This document shows positions 11,640 through 22,865 of a stretch of 64,000 nt of DNA, piece by piece. A program made the translations under genes and the position numbers. This stretch comes from Sequoia sempervirens. Lineage: Eukaryota > Streptophyta > Pinopsida > Cupressales > Cupressaceae. Below the pieces are notes generated by a model that was not told the DNA's origin, did not search any database, and saw nothing but the letters and a program-made list of their open reading frames with translations. Position 1 is the stretch's first letter. Each line of letters starts with the position of its first letter. The stretch spans positions 162,233 through 226,232 of the forward strand of contig VDFB02262673.1 of the NCBI GenBank assembly GCA_007258455.2, written 5' to 3'.

Positions 11640-13790
11640 CACAACCTACAAATTTTTTTTATTAAACATGCAAAACTGATGTGCCTTAGTAGCCATGCAT
11701 ACACATGGTCGCAAGTCTACGCACATCGGAAACGTTACATGAACAACATCGTATGCCGACACGTCACCCAAAGGCAGAGAGTGAGTATGCATTTCCAATT
11801 GTTTAGCTCTTATAATCCTCAACTTTGGTATTCTAATTTGTGGATCAACCTCATCTAGAGTGATGGGAGACAAGTTTGTGCCCAAGATTTGTTTGTGACA
11901 AAGGCAAAGGTTGTAATGAACATAAACAAGATCATTCAACATTTGCACCAACAACCTATTGTGCTTCTTGGAGTGTATGTTCTCAAACATATTTCAATTG
12001 CACTCACATTTTGAAACATTGCATGGTTGGCCCAAAACACAAATTGCAATCCTCAAAAGAATTGGCACCTTAGCACCAAACCTTTCCCACCATGTATGTG
12101 AAATGAGAAGGAAAAGAAATCAATGTCATTGTCCAACTTTGAGTTTCAACATTAATGTAGAAAAGGGAAAAGATTTAATTTTTAGACTTAAATTATGCCC
12201 TTAATAGACTTAATAAGCTGCAATGTCATCCAAGTTGCTTAGCTTGTCTCACAGAAATAGGTCCTCTTCTACAAGTTTGTAGATCTCAATTGAAAGGTTA
12301 TTTTCGCTCCAAGTTGAGGATCAAGTACCATTTGTTCTATGATTGTGTAGAGCCCACTCAAAATTTTCTTATCAGTCTTCAAATTTGGGTGGAATTAGAT
12401 CACTAGATTTAAGAAATGGACAATTGCATGTAAGGGTTTGTGAAGTTAAAGGTGTCATCATATATATATATATATATATGTAAGGGTTTGTCCCATATGA
12501 GACGATACTTATTCTCAACCCTAGCATAAAACAAGCTAATGGCCTTTTTGGCCCTATCCATGCCCTCATATATATAGCTCACTATGGGCTTCTACCCAAA
12601 TAGCAATTCAAAGGAAAATAACTAAAGCCTCTATGAACTACAATTATTATCAAACATTAACATTAATACGAATAAAAATGAACAAAAATATAATGAAGTA
12701 TGAACTTACCTCTATAGTCTCCTTTATCGAAAGCCAAAAATTGTGCTCAGCAAAAGCCCAATCAATCATGTTAATCCCTACACTGGTCTTAGTATATGAT
12801 GATGTCCACTCCTCACTAACAAATATGCACCTCAAAGCAGCCTTTGACTGAAGCAAAGATTGCAATGTGATAAAACTTATTACAAAGTAGGTTATTCTAG
12901 GATGAGCTAACTCCTCCTCATCCATGTATTTTTTCATTAGATTGAAGGCCCAAACATGGTTATACATATATTTGCAAATATTTTTACTATGTTCCACATA
13001 TGCTTTGATCCATGAGATTTTTCCAAGATTCTCCAATATGTGGTCAAGGAAGCAACAGAATCCAAAAAAAGGTGGATGCCTATCTATGAGAAGTCTACCT
13101 ATAGCAACATAATTTGTTGCATTATCTATAACTATTTGCACATTGTTTTCCTCACAAAACCTCACAAAAGAATTCAACATTTTTTGTGTTTTTTAAGTAT
13201 CAATGAATTTCAAAAAAATTGTGCCATTTGAAAAAGAAACAATGAAATGTAAAATACTGTTGTCAATCGGTGAAGTAGTAATTAAAAATCTTAATCACTA
13301 AATCAATGAATTTCAAATAGTACAATTACTGGAGGAAGAAACAAGGAAATTTAGCAATTTTTTATTCTCCTATCTATCCAACCATTGATCATGATGGTGC
13401 AACCCTTCCTCTATATCTTATGTTGTTTGTTAATTGGGGCATTCACACTAGCCACCTTTAGAGTAAAAATGAAGCCAGTTATCTTCTCATTATTAGGGGT
13501 GTTGAACTCCACCCCACAAACAGTAATGGCATGTACCAATTTTGCCAATAAGGAGACCTAAAACACATAAAATAGATAGAATAAGTATTATAAAATTCAA
13601 AATTCAAATTCTACAAACCTCTAAATTCAAAAATTCAAGAAACAAATAAATCAAATAATATATTTTAAAACAAAATTACTAATTAACTACCTAACTATGG
13701 GAAATGGAATGGCACAATAAAACCAAAAGTTCTTGATTGCACGCATCATGCTTGTCAGTGTTCCAACCTACACTCTCAAGTGATGGTTGG
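11640..13790 (-). pseudogene. hAT transposase pseudogene (DUF659 and dimerisation regions)
   Basis: Read right to left. About 13720-13760 gives AIKNFWFYCAIPF, like the hAT motif before DUF659. 13180-12650 gives a DUF659-like stretch (VQIVIDNATNYVAIGRLL). About 12590-12480 resembles the MxRAKxAI region. About 12160-11810 gives the C-terminal dimerisation domain (WWERFGAKVP, then NDLVYVHYNL). The order matches intact plant hAT proteins. Frame changes, stops and a (TA)n insertion at 12461-12479, flanked by a duplicated TGTAAGGGTTTGT, show that it is dead. No TIRs were identified. The right side abuts the LTR-element fragment at 13795. Confidence 0.85.
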
Positions 13791-13794
13791 GAAC

Positions 13795-14031
13795 CTATAG
13801 TAGTATTACAAAAAATAGAGCACAAAAAGATTGGTTCCTCTTTTGCTTGCTTTTGTCCATCCAATACTCCATATAGTAACCAAAGGAGAGATCATTTCTA
13901 ACCTCTTGTGGAAGTGTATTATACTCATCATAGGCAACCATTACATCATCAATCCCATGTGTTTCCATAACTCCAAAACATTTTGAATCACATACCCAAC
14001 AGGCTGGCAAGATACATGGCTTTGATACCAC
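13795..14031 (-). pseudogene. Truncated internal region of a non-autonomous LTR element, ORF head
   Basis: Directly downstream of the PBS, the minus strand encodes a short ORF; the likely ATG reads METHGIDDVMVAYDEYNTLP and continues QEVRNDLSFGYYMEYWMD. The pattern Y-x-x-L/M-x-x-E/K...L/V-x-F-x-x-Y/F-M/L also occurs near the start of the proteins of element 2 (residues 106-123 of the second segment) and element 3 (about residue 39 onward). The ORF stops after about 60 codons, and hAT sequence follows, so the rest has been lost. The function of the motif is unknown. Confidence 0.6.
14018..14030 (-). other. Primer-binding site
   Basis: Minus-strand TGGTATCAAAGCC, one base different from the TGGTATCAGAGCC of element 3. 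It is complementary to the 3' end of initiator tRNA-Met and lies one base from the LTR end, as in the other elements. Confidence 0.85.
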
Positions 14032-14399
14032 TGAAATATCCCAACCAAGATATATGCAATTTTTCTGATTTTTGCAACACAAATTTATGCCCTAATTTTC
14101 TGATTTATGAATTCTACTCAAACCCTAGTTTGCTGATAACAATTTCTGAGTTTAAATATGCTTTAACAGCATTTAATCTTCCCAATATCATCAAAAATCA
14201 AAGCAGATTTGTCTAACCACAATTAGGAATATAATCATCACAATGAACCATCAAAACATCTACCAAACACATGCCAAAATTCTGATAATCAATTTGTCCA
14301 GTTTGCTGCTACAAATCAGACCTATCTATTGATGCAATTTCACAATGAAATGGGCTCCAACCATGCCCAAAAACATATAGAAGTTTTTTGATATGAAGA

Positions 14400-15360
14400 A
14401 TGTTGAGTGTCTAAGATACTGAGAGGGGGGGGTGAATCAGTATCTTCTTAAACTTACTGAACAAATATCATCCAATAACTCCAATGCATATAACAGTGAA
14501 GATAAATGAGAGCATTAACAAAACATGAAATCACAAAATATATGAACACCAGGATTTTTACGTGGAAAACCCAAAATGGGAAAAACCACGGTGATTGTTA
14601 ACTCACAATATAGTATAACCGGTTATAAGATATTACAAAATGCGGTGGCTCACTGTCCAAAATTAGAGGCTCACTGCCTACAGAATTACAATGACAAAAT
14701 GGCTTACAACCAGAAAATGAACTGATAATGTATATCTAACAAGTGTTGATTCAGTTCCAATGAAGCTCAGTAAACTGACTTGACACACTTCATCGTATTC
14801 GCACTTCTTCACATTCACATTCACAACTGCATCATCTATTTCAATCTTCAAAAACTATCCAATATATATACATGATCCATCTGCAAGCATCAATTAGGTC
14901 GGCCTAATTAGATGCAACTCTTATCCATCAAAAATACCAACTGTCGGCTTCAGGCTTTCACAAAATCTTTCCAAAAACAATTCAAACGCTCAACACGCTA
15001 CATCATGTCAGCATGATCCTAAGATAGGTCACGCATATCCGCAAAACAAAGTTAATTCACCATTACATCATCTATCCATTAGGTTAGTCAAAGATAGACC
15101 TAATAACAAAATTGCAATTAACAGAATAATGCCGATACACCATACGAGCATTTGAATATGTGAGATTTTGAATGTACATGCTCCCAACATCCATACACCA
15201 ACTTCCAAAGCAACAATAATCAACAACAAATGATTGCGGACCAAAATACCGGAGGATGTAAGTTTCATACCGGTTCAGATACCAGTCCAGAATACCGGAT
15301 CAAATTCAGACTTAATCTTGTAGTTGCAACTCATATAACATGGTGACATCAATGACAACA
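14400..15360. repeat. Probable nested LTR fragment (copia-like)
   Basis: Begins TGTTGAGTGTCTAAGATAC followed by a G8 run and GTGAATCAGT, a start I associate with plant copia-type LTRs, and ends near GACATCAATGACAACA. It contains repeated GGTGGCTCACTG / GAGGCTCACTG motifs. TSDs could not be matched. Confidence 0.35.
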
Positions 15361-15897
15361 CAAAACAGCAAAATGAGATGTTCTTCATTCTTCCAACAAA
15401 GAAACCCTAGATTATGCAATGAAAATGATTTTCTACCCTAACCCTAGTTGGGTGAATTGCTCCAGCTCACGCCAATGCAAATATTTGATGAAAAATGACT
15501 TCAAACCCTACCCCAAGTATACACTGGCTCGCTGGTCTGATTATAGGGTTTACAACCCTTGAAAATATGAAGTGAACCTTCCAACTTGACAAAACCTCTC
15601 CAAACTAATCGCCTATGCTGATGCAAAAATCTGAGCATGAAACTAACAAAAGTCACCATTGAAGCACAAGTGAACCTCTGTCATGAAGTCCTCCATTGAA
15701 AAGTTAGGTTTTCGTCCAACTCATCCAATATTCCTAAGGGTTTTGATCCTTAGAATATTCGTCAAAGTGCAGATGAAAAAAGCAAAGATAATTGAATGAT
15801 GAGAAAAGCCTCCAAATGAGACTTGTATTTATATCAAACTCCCCCCCTTTTCCCTCCAATTTGGCCAACCTAATTTGGGCCCTAAAATTCGAATTTT

Positions 15898-16581
15898 TTT
15901 TTTTTTTTTGGGAAAATTGCTACCTTAGTGGGTAGCACACTTCTATTAAAATCAAACAATTACATAACATGATAGGACCATTTACCATATTACATATGCA
16001 AAAAAAGAGATCATATGGAGAATACTAAAACCCAGCCTTTATATTTTCTTATTTCACATTTTAGGTGCCGATTAAAGATCTTATTCCCAGCCCAAGGTCT
16101 GACACTTAGATCACAGTACCAACCAACATAACCCATTAACTTGCCACCAGCTGACCAACCAAGTTTGGCCACGTACTCAAGTTAGGAGACCCCTTCAAAC
16201 ACACTCCTTGCGTTACTGCCTCGTTTGCCAGTGCATCCGCCAACGAGTTCGCTTCTCTATAGACATGTCCAATTGAATAGGATCCTAGAAGGTCCAAAAG
16301 GGGGGAGATTTTATCTACCCAGCACTTTAGTTTCCAGCTTGGGGATTGACGAAGACTCGCTGCCCGCACCACCACCTCAGAGTCACCCTCAATTTCTAGA
16401 AAAAGAAGATTTGTGTCCACACAGAATTTTAAACCTTCGAAAAGAGCGGCCGCTTCTGCATTAGTGTTTGTGCCATCTTGTAGCTTAATGGAGGCAGCCC
16501 AGACCACTTTCCCTTCAAAATTTCTTACTACGAATCCAGCACCTGAGGGACCCGAGTTGCCCTTTGAGGCCCCGACAAAAT
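15898..16581 (-). mobile_element. 5'-truncated LINE (L1-type) insertion
   Basis: Flanked by an exact 17-bp TSD, CCTAAAATTCGAATTTT, at 15881-15897 and 16582-16598. On the minus strand it ends in a poly(A) tail (the T run at about 15894-15909). It contains only the C-terminal RNase H domain plus about 230 bp of 3' UTR. Truncation, tail and long TSD are typical of target-primed reverse transcription. Confidence 0.93.
16136..16580 (-). pseudogene. LINE RNase H domain fragment
   Basis: Encodes the plant-type RNase H at the C terminus of L1 LINE ORF2: FVGASKGNSGPSGAGFVVRN, then NAEAAALFEGLKFC, EGDSEVVV and REANSLADALANEA. The alternating strands, the E of the EA motif and the D of the GDS motif are visible. 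At the first catalytic position (normally D in a DGA motif) this copy has V (FVGA), right at the truncation point. RT and endonuclease are absent, so it cannot act alone. The stop at 16136 is the natural C terminus. Confidence 0.85.
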
Positions 16582-16816
16582 CCTAAAATTCGAATTTTAT
16601 ATATATATATATTAATTATTTATTTTTATTTTTATTTTTTAACCCCCAGAAAGGGCCACCCGTCCTCATAGAAAAATTATAAAAATATTTTTCCCTCACC
16701 AAAAATCATAATAAATATCATTTAACCTCCTCCTTGAACACCAAAATCAAAAATAATAAAATATTATTTTTTCACCTTATTTTCTTGCTCACCTCCAAAA
16801 GGGACATTACAGCTAG

Positions 16817-17616
16817 AATCCTTGTTTAACCAAATACTTGTCAATTTTGATGTACCATGTTGTGGGTACCTATTTCAAACTGTATAGAGCTTTCTTTTGT
16901 TAGCAAACAAGATGCTCCTTCTCTATAAGCTGAAAACCCTATGGTTGAGACATGTACACTTCTTGTAAATCTCCATTAAGGAAGGCACTCTTCACATCCA
17001 TTTGATGGACTGTCCAACTAAATTGAGCTGCCATGGCTAGGACTAATCGAATGGTTCTCATATTTGTTGTAGGAGAAAAATTATCCTCATAGTTAGTGCC
17101 CTCTCTCTATGAAAACTCTTTTATAACCAACCAAGCTTTATACTTGCCTAATGTACCATATGCCTTGTACTTGACCTTGTACACCCATTTACAACCAATG
17201 GGTTTCTTCCCTAGTAGAAGATTTGTGAGATCTCAAGTCTTAATTTTCATAAGAATTTCATGTTCAATTTCCATGGCCTTTTCCCATTTAAGTTTTCTTC
17301 TTGTCCCCTCAAATACCTATGGCTCATAAACTCCTTGAATATTTTGACCATTAGAACAAAGTTAACCATGTTCTTTTGGCTCTTGCCTCTAAGTGACTTC
17401 CCTTGATCATTTTACTTACTTAAATATCACCAATGGTGCTTTTCCACCACTTTGGTCTCTTCTTAGGATTCTCTTCATCCAAATCAATGATGTCACCATG
17501 ACTTAGGCTACTTGTACTTGTATCACCTAAATGTTGATCTAGATTATCATTAATGGGATTTGGATCTATTATTGTCTTGGGAGACTTTTATGCTCTAAAT
17601 CCCCCCCTTCAGGTGG
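16817..17616 (-). pseudogene. Ty1/copia reverse transcriptase fragment
   Basis: The minus strand reads as copia RT across several frames and stops: KPIGCKWVYKVKYKAYGTLG, then MRTIRLVLAMAAQFSWTVHQ, MDVKSAFLNGDLQEVYMSQP and ALYSLK...TWYIKIDKYL. Similarity ends at 16812, where the LTR 14032-16811 inserted; the YVDD catalytic part and RNase H are missing from the window. It continues the element at 19203-21260, from which it is separated by a solo LTR. Confidence 0.87.
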
Positions 17617-17621
17617 AGCTA

Positions 17622-19197
17622 TGTAAGAGACCAGGTGTCTCTCAACCCAATCACTGACCAATAATACTGAGGTTTTGTTTGTTTTTCTGTATTTTGATTT
17701 TTTTTTGAGGTTTTTGCAAATAAAGGAGATGGTACGATTTTGCATTAAATGCTTCTAAAAATTATGATAAATTCTAGAATGCGAATTTGAAGTAAATGTA
17801 CTCATAAGTTGGTGCCAAAAGACTCTATTAATCTTGCAAATCGATTACAATAATAGATCTATGATGTGTGAGCCAAAAGGCAAGCATGCATAGGGAAAAA
17901 GCAACTATTAAATGAGTAAGAAACCTGGTATTTTATTGCAGCAATCTGATAACCAGCTGTAGCATTCAATGTGCACAAAAGACAAAGATATCCAGCTCCA
18001 AATTGATCACAGATGCATCCAAGGATTGTGCGACCCCAATGGAAGTGAATATTCAACAAAAAGCAAGGCGTTTCAAGCTTTAAATCCACACGCCTTCCAG
18101 CTGAAACAGTACGGCTATGGCAGCAAGCAAAGAGGCCGTACGGCTGAGAAAAGAGATGCCAAAATATTGGAACAACAAGATATAAATCGATTCCTAGCCT
18201 TGATAAATTCGTTCTTCTCAAACCCTTCCTGATTTTTCCTCTGTAAGCACAAAGGTACTGTAGCATTACTATTCACGTGCACTGTAGCATTACTGTTCAC
18301 GTGCACTGTAGCGTTACTATTCACGTGCACTGTAGTGGGTACTGTAGCAGCCAACAAACCCTTACAAACTGCTCAAGAAACTTGAATAAAACTTCTCAAA
18401 TATGCTCTGTAATGACTCTTTTGTGAAGCCACTCAACTAACAATCTTCAACTGGTATTTCGCAGCCTCAGTATGTCTGATTCTGAAGAGTTGACGTTCTC
18501 CAAAACCTAATTGCAGAAACCCTTGTTTCTCCAACTCCAAATGTTCTCAGAGAGAAAAGACAAAATTTGAATAATCAATCAATAATGAGTTCTATTTTGT
18601 CTTTGAGAAATAAATACCTCTCTCAAAAGTTGACCCTTCTCAAAAAGCAATTAAATGAGCATTTAAAAGATTAATTAAATTCGCCCCTCTTGACTTAGGC
18701 AATTTAATTAATAAATGGCATCTTTAATCAAATGAGTAATGAATACTCATTTAATATTAATATTATCTCTTTATTATAAAGTATTAAATACTTTATAATT
18801 CGCAATTAATAATTAATAACTTTAATATTTCACTTAAAGTGACTTTATAATATAAAGTCATAATAATAATTATTTAATTATTATTAAATGCTCCCCTTAT
18901 TCACCGTTTACTCATCAAACTGTCAAACTGGGTCAAAACTAAGATGGCCAACTGAACCAGGTGCCCTGCCAGAAATAGTAACCCCTGTTTGCCTGACTTA
19001 CTATAAATAGTAAGTGTCTGAATATCACTCTATGAGTCCCTGCAAAGGCCCAAACCTGGAACAACTGGTGGAGTAATGTCTCGAAACTCTGGATAACTGC
19101 CACAAGTGATCCTCTAAACACTTTTGCCAGCCTACGAGGATCTAATTGATAGGCTCACTCCTCAACAAACAACGTCAGCTAAAACGGGGACATTACA
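17622..19197 (-). mobile_element. Solo LTR with exact TSD AGCTA
   Basis: Minus strand opens TGTAATGTCCCCGTTTTAGC and closes GGTCTCTTACA. AGCTA occurs at 17617-17621 and 19198-19202. It lies between the integrase and RT regions of the copia pseudogene. It contains the U3-type inverted motif AGCCTACGAGG...GATAGGCT (19132-19154), the palindrome CTTACTATAAATAGTAAG (18997-19014), GTACGG motifs and a G-box tandem repeat. Confidence 0.95.
18257..18340. repeat. 24-bp tandem repeat with CACGTG cores
   Basis: Units start at 18257, 18281 and 18305 (ACTGTAGC.TTACT.TTCACGTGC) with a partial fourth at 18329. Each full unit holds one CACGTG (G-box core) and one ACTGTAGC. It lies inside the solo LTR. Confidence 0.93.
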
Positions 19198-19202
19198 AGC
19201 TA

Positions 19203-21260
19203 CCCAAAGCTAAACACCTAAATCCTTAACCTCAATAGGTTGTTCTTTAGTTATCATGAACTCTGGAGAAGTATAGAAAGGCCCAACTTCTTCATTAATC
19301 ACAACATTTTTGCTAAAATTCAAGCTGTCAATTTGTAAGCCTTATGATTGTCATTGTACTTTATAAGCATTAGTTTCTTACTCTTAGAATCTAACTTGGT
19401 TCTTTTTTCATTTGGAATCCAACCATATGCAATGGAACCAAGGACTTTAAGATGACTTATTATAGGTTTCCTCCCAAACCATGCTTTCTCTAGGGTCATT
19501 TGCTTAAACACCTATGTTGGAGATTTGTTTAGAAAATATATTTGTATATATTGCCTCATCCCAAAACTTCTTGGGAACATTCTTGTTCTCCATCATGCAT
19601 TGAGCCATCTCTATGATAGTATTGTTCTACCTCTCAACTACTCCATTTTGTTGTGGAGAGCAGGGTGTAGTATGATATCTTTCTATGCCATGTTTAGTAC
19701 AAAATTTATTGAATTCTTTTGAACAAAATTCTCTTCTACTATCAAATCTAAGAGTAGTTATGTCACGATCTAACTCTTTTTCTACTAATGCTTTGAACTT
19801 TTGGGATTCATCAAACATATCTGATTTTAATTTTAGAAAATATGCCTACATTTTCATACTAAAATCATCAATAAGCTAAATAAAATACCTAGCACCATTG
19901 ATGGATGCCATGTTGATTGGTCCACAAATATCTTCATGAACCAGCTATAGGACTTTTTTGGCTCTCCAAGCTTGTCCGTCATCAAATGGAATTTTGTGCT
20001 TCTTCCCTACATGGCAAGCTCTGCAAACACCTTGTATTTATTGTTGGATGTCAATAATCCCATCTACCAAATTCTCTTAGGCCAATTGAGAGAGAGAAGA
20101 TAAATTGGGGTGCTCACACCATTGATGCCAGACGCACTCTTGGCGCCAACTATGCTCCTTGACCTGTCCAATGTCAACCAATCTACATATTCCATAATCT
20201 TCTATACCAAGAGCAATAGTCTTCTCAATCTCCTTGTCAACTATGTAGCATTTATGTTTGCTAAAGATGGCATCTAGGTCGGTACAATGTCACATAATTT
20301 GACTTATTGAGAGTAGATTAAGCTACATTACCAATACATAGTACACATTGAGAAAAAATCAACTTTTTCCCTCCAAAGTATATTTGTGTATTCCCTCTAC
20401 CAACAACTATGTACTCCTCCCCACCACCAAAGATCACTTAATTAGAGAAAGCAATGTACTCTATGAACCAATCTTGTTTGGTTGTAAAGTGGTGTGATGC
20501 TCCTAAATCTATGTATGATGCAGATGACTTGTATTGATATGATGATCTTTTCACCATGAATGCATAGAAGACTAAATCCTCTCTAGAATATGAGCCTTTT
20601 GTTGAGGTCCTCCTTGGTTGAACTTTTTATCAACCAACCTTTTTCCATAGTGTTTCTTCATACGACTTATCTTACCATAATGACATAAGATGTTTTTTAA
20701 TTTCTTTGTTGCATCCTCATTTTTGCCTTGTCCTCTCTTCTAGGACCACTTGCCTTTGCCCTAATCTTTGGTTGCAAATGCCTATTCCACACTGTCTCTC
20801 ACTGCTACTACCAAACTGTTTCTTCCATCTGTCTTGTTGTAAGAGCTTATTGCATAGCTTTTCAAACTTCAAATCAACATTTGTAAAGGTGATATTGAGC
20901 ATCTCAATAAAATGTTCATATGCACATGGGAAGCTTTTCAACATGATTACCACCATGTCCTCTTCCATCTTCCAAGTAGTGGCTATCAATTGACCTCTAA
21001 TGTCCTTAATCTTGAGTAAGTGCTCTTACAAAGATGCTTTCTCATCCATCATGATTGAAAATAGCATCAAGGAGGCTCTACCCTTGTCTAAAGTCTCATG
21101 CAATTCTCACAAATGCTATCAAATTTCAACTAAAGTCATCCATATTTAAACTTCAAGAAGCATTTCATTTATAATAAACAATTTAATCAACATGGTTGCT
21201 TCTCTATCATGTTCATCAAACTTGTCTTGGTCTTTACCCACAATCATTGGCTAGGTCTTT
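19203..21260 (-). pseudogene. Ty1/copia gag, protease and integrase remnant
   Basis: Right to left on the minus strand: a UBN2-type gag (about 21150-20700, DIRGQLIATTWKMEEDMVVI then LKSFPCAYEHFIEML); a protease remnant (about 20510, YIDLGASHHFTTKQDWF, with DLGA where DSGA or DTGA is usual); a GAG-pre-integrase motif (about 20130-20010, WHQW...CRACHVGKKHKIPF); and the integrase core with HEDICGP (about 19940), LRFDSRREFCS (19740) and SPQQNGVVER (19630). Multiple frameshifts and stops show that it is dead. The RT follows after the solo LTR. Confidence 0.88.
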
Positions 21261-21300
21261 ACCAAGAATATTTTTTTGAGACACTTTTACTCAAAAATTA

Positions 21301-22865
21301 TCAACATACACTACTTCCACGTGTAATTTTTACTAGAAAACTTTTGGATGCCTTCCAACATGATGTTGGGTAAAGTGGCCATTTATTTATACTATTCTCC
21401 CTCCCACAACTTGCAATCATAGAGTAAGACCAAAAATTAAATGCCTTCTTGATGTAGTAAAATCCCTTGCTTGCTACAAATACCTTCCACAAATTTTGCC
21501 CCAGCCCTAGTCAAAACCTTCCACAAAATACTTTCCAACCCCTAGGAGAATAGAGAAAATTCATGCCATAGCTGCACAGAAGAATTTAACTAGTAAAAAA
21601 ATATTGATTAAAAATTGTGAAAAATACCTTAAAATCGTACAAAACCCTAGCTGTCTAGATTTGATGTGAAAACCCCTCAATTTTTGTTCAAAACTTAATT
21701 AGTGAAGGACTACAGAAAAATCCCTAGCTGTAAGTACCCTAGCTGCCAACTATATAACTGTAGTCAAGGTTTAAAAACTACTCAAACCTACAATTTTTCA
21801 AAGAAAAAACACAAAAAAAATCTACAAATCTGGCCACGTTAGATAATCTAGAAAATTGCCAATTTTTATTTACACCTTGCATCATTTTTTAATGACAAAA
21901 TCTGACAGCGATTCTGCAAACAATAGTTTTTTTATTTTGAAAGGTAAAAAATGATTGAATATAGGCATGATTTGCAAAAGAGGGCATGTGATTTTGGAAA
22001 AAGTCTGCCCACAATTTGCACCAGAAATCAGTCATGATTATATATAAAAATCTTTCCTTTCTAGCCATGATTCAATAGAAAAATACCATGATTTTTCTCC
22101 CCTCGATGTGAATCCATACGGATGTGATACACGGTGCCTTTTGGCTCTTTCCTGTGCTACTAGTGATCCCTCCATCAGTCACTACCAACAGCAATCCTTA
22201 GGTAATCACACTTTCACTGATTCTGAAGTTCTAGCTGAGTTAGAGAATACCTTTCACCTGATTGAAGCCTTGCACACAAATTAGAAAACCATTTACCACA
22301 ATCACACCAATTAGCAGATTACAACCATTTACCACAATAATACTAATTAGCTGATTATCATAATTAAACTAAGTTACTGATTTGTTTTTGGATTCGGGAA
22401 CGGGTATGAGAATCCGGTACAGGATTCAGTCAAAAAAAAATTGAGGGTTGGGTACGTTTTGTGTACGTTAATACAAAAACACATAAAAATCAGAAATACA
22501 TACATATTTGCAGTAGTAATTAAGTTCAAAATACACCACCACTTTAGCAATAGTTAGTCTATTTAATAAACTATGTATCTTACAGAGAAATCCAGACCAA
22601 AAAAAAATAACAGTAACCCATTGCTGCAGCCATCCAAGGAGAACTTCACCAAATCATATCTAACAGGAAACCATCAGCTGGTAAAATTTGCTAGGATCTG
22701 CATCTGTCTAACTAGTTCACTCATTCAAATTGCCTTGTATTCAGTGCATTAATGCATGCTACATTCCCACCTCATATTTATAAGTCAGCAAACTTACAAT
22801 CATATTACAACCCCGAATTCTTCTACCATATTTTGATACATGCATACAACTCCAACGACCTTAAA
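21301..22865. other. No gene recognised
   Basis: This would hold the copia 5' leader and LTR if present, but I could not find LTR ends or a PBS. Short degraded frames only. Confidence 0.4.

Larger units (their letters stand above)
14032..16811 (-). mobile_element. LTR of truncated element, with nested insertions
   Basis: On the minus strand it opens TGTAATGTCCCTTTTGG and closes GTTGGGATATTTCA, followed by the PBS, so it is a 5' LTR. It holds a LINE insertion (15898-16581) and probably a copia-type LTR fragment (about 14400-15360), which explains the 2780-bp length. It entered the copia RT region, whose similarity stops at 16812; the partner LTR and second TSD are missing. Confidence 0.78.
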
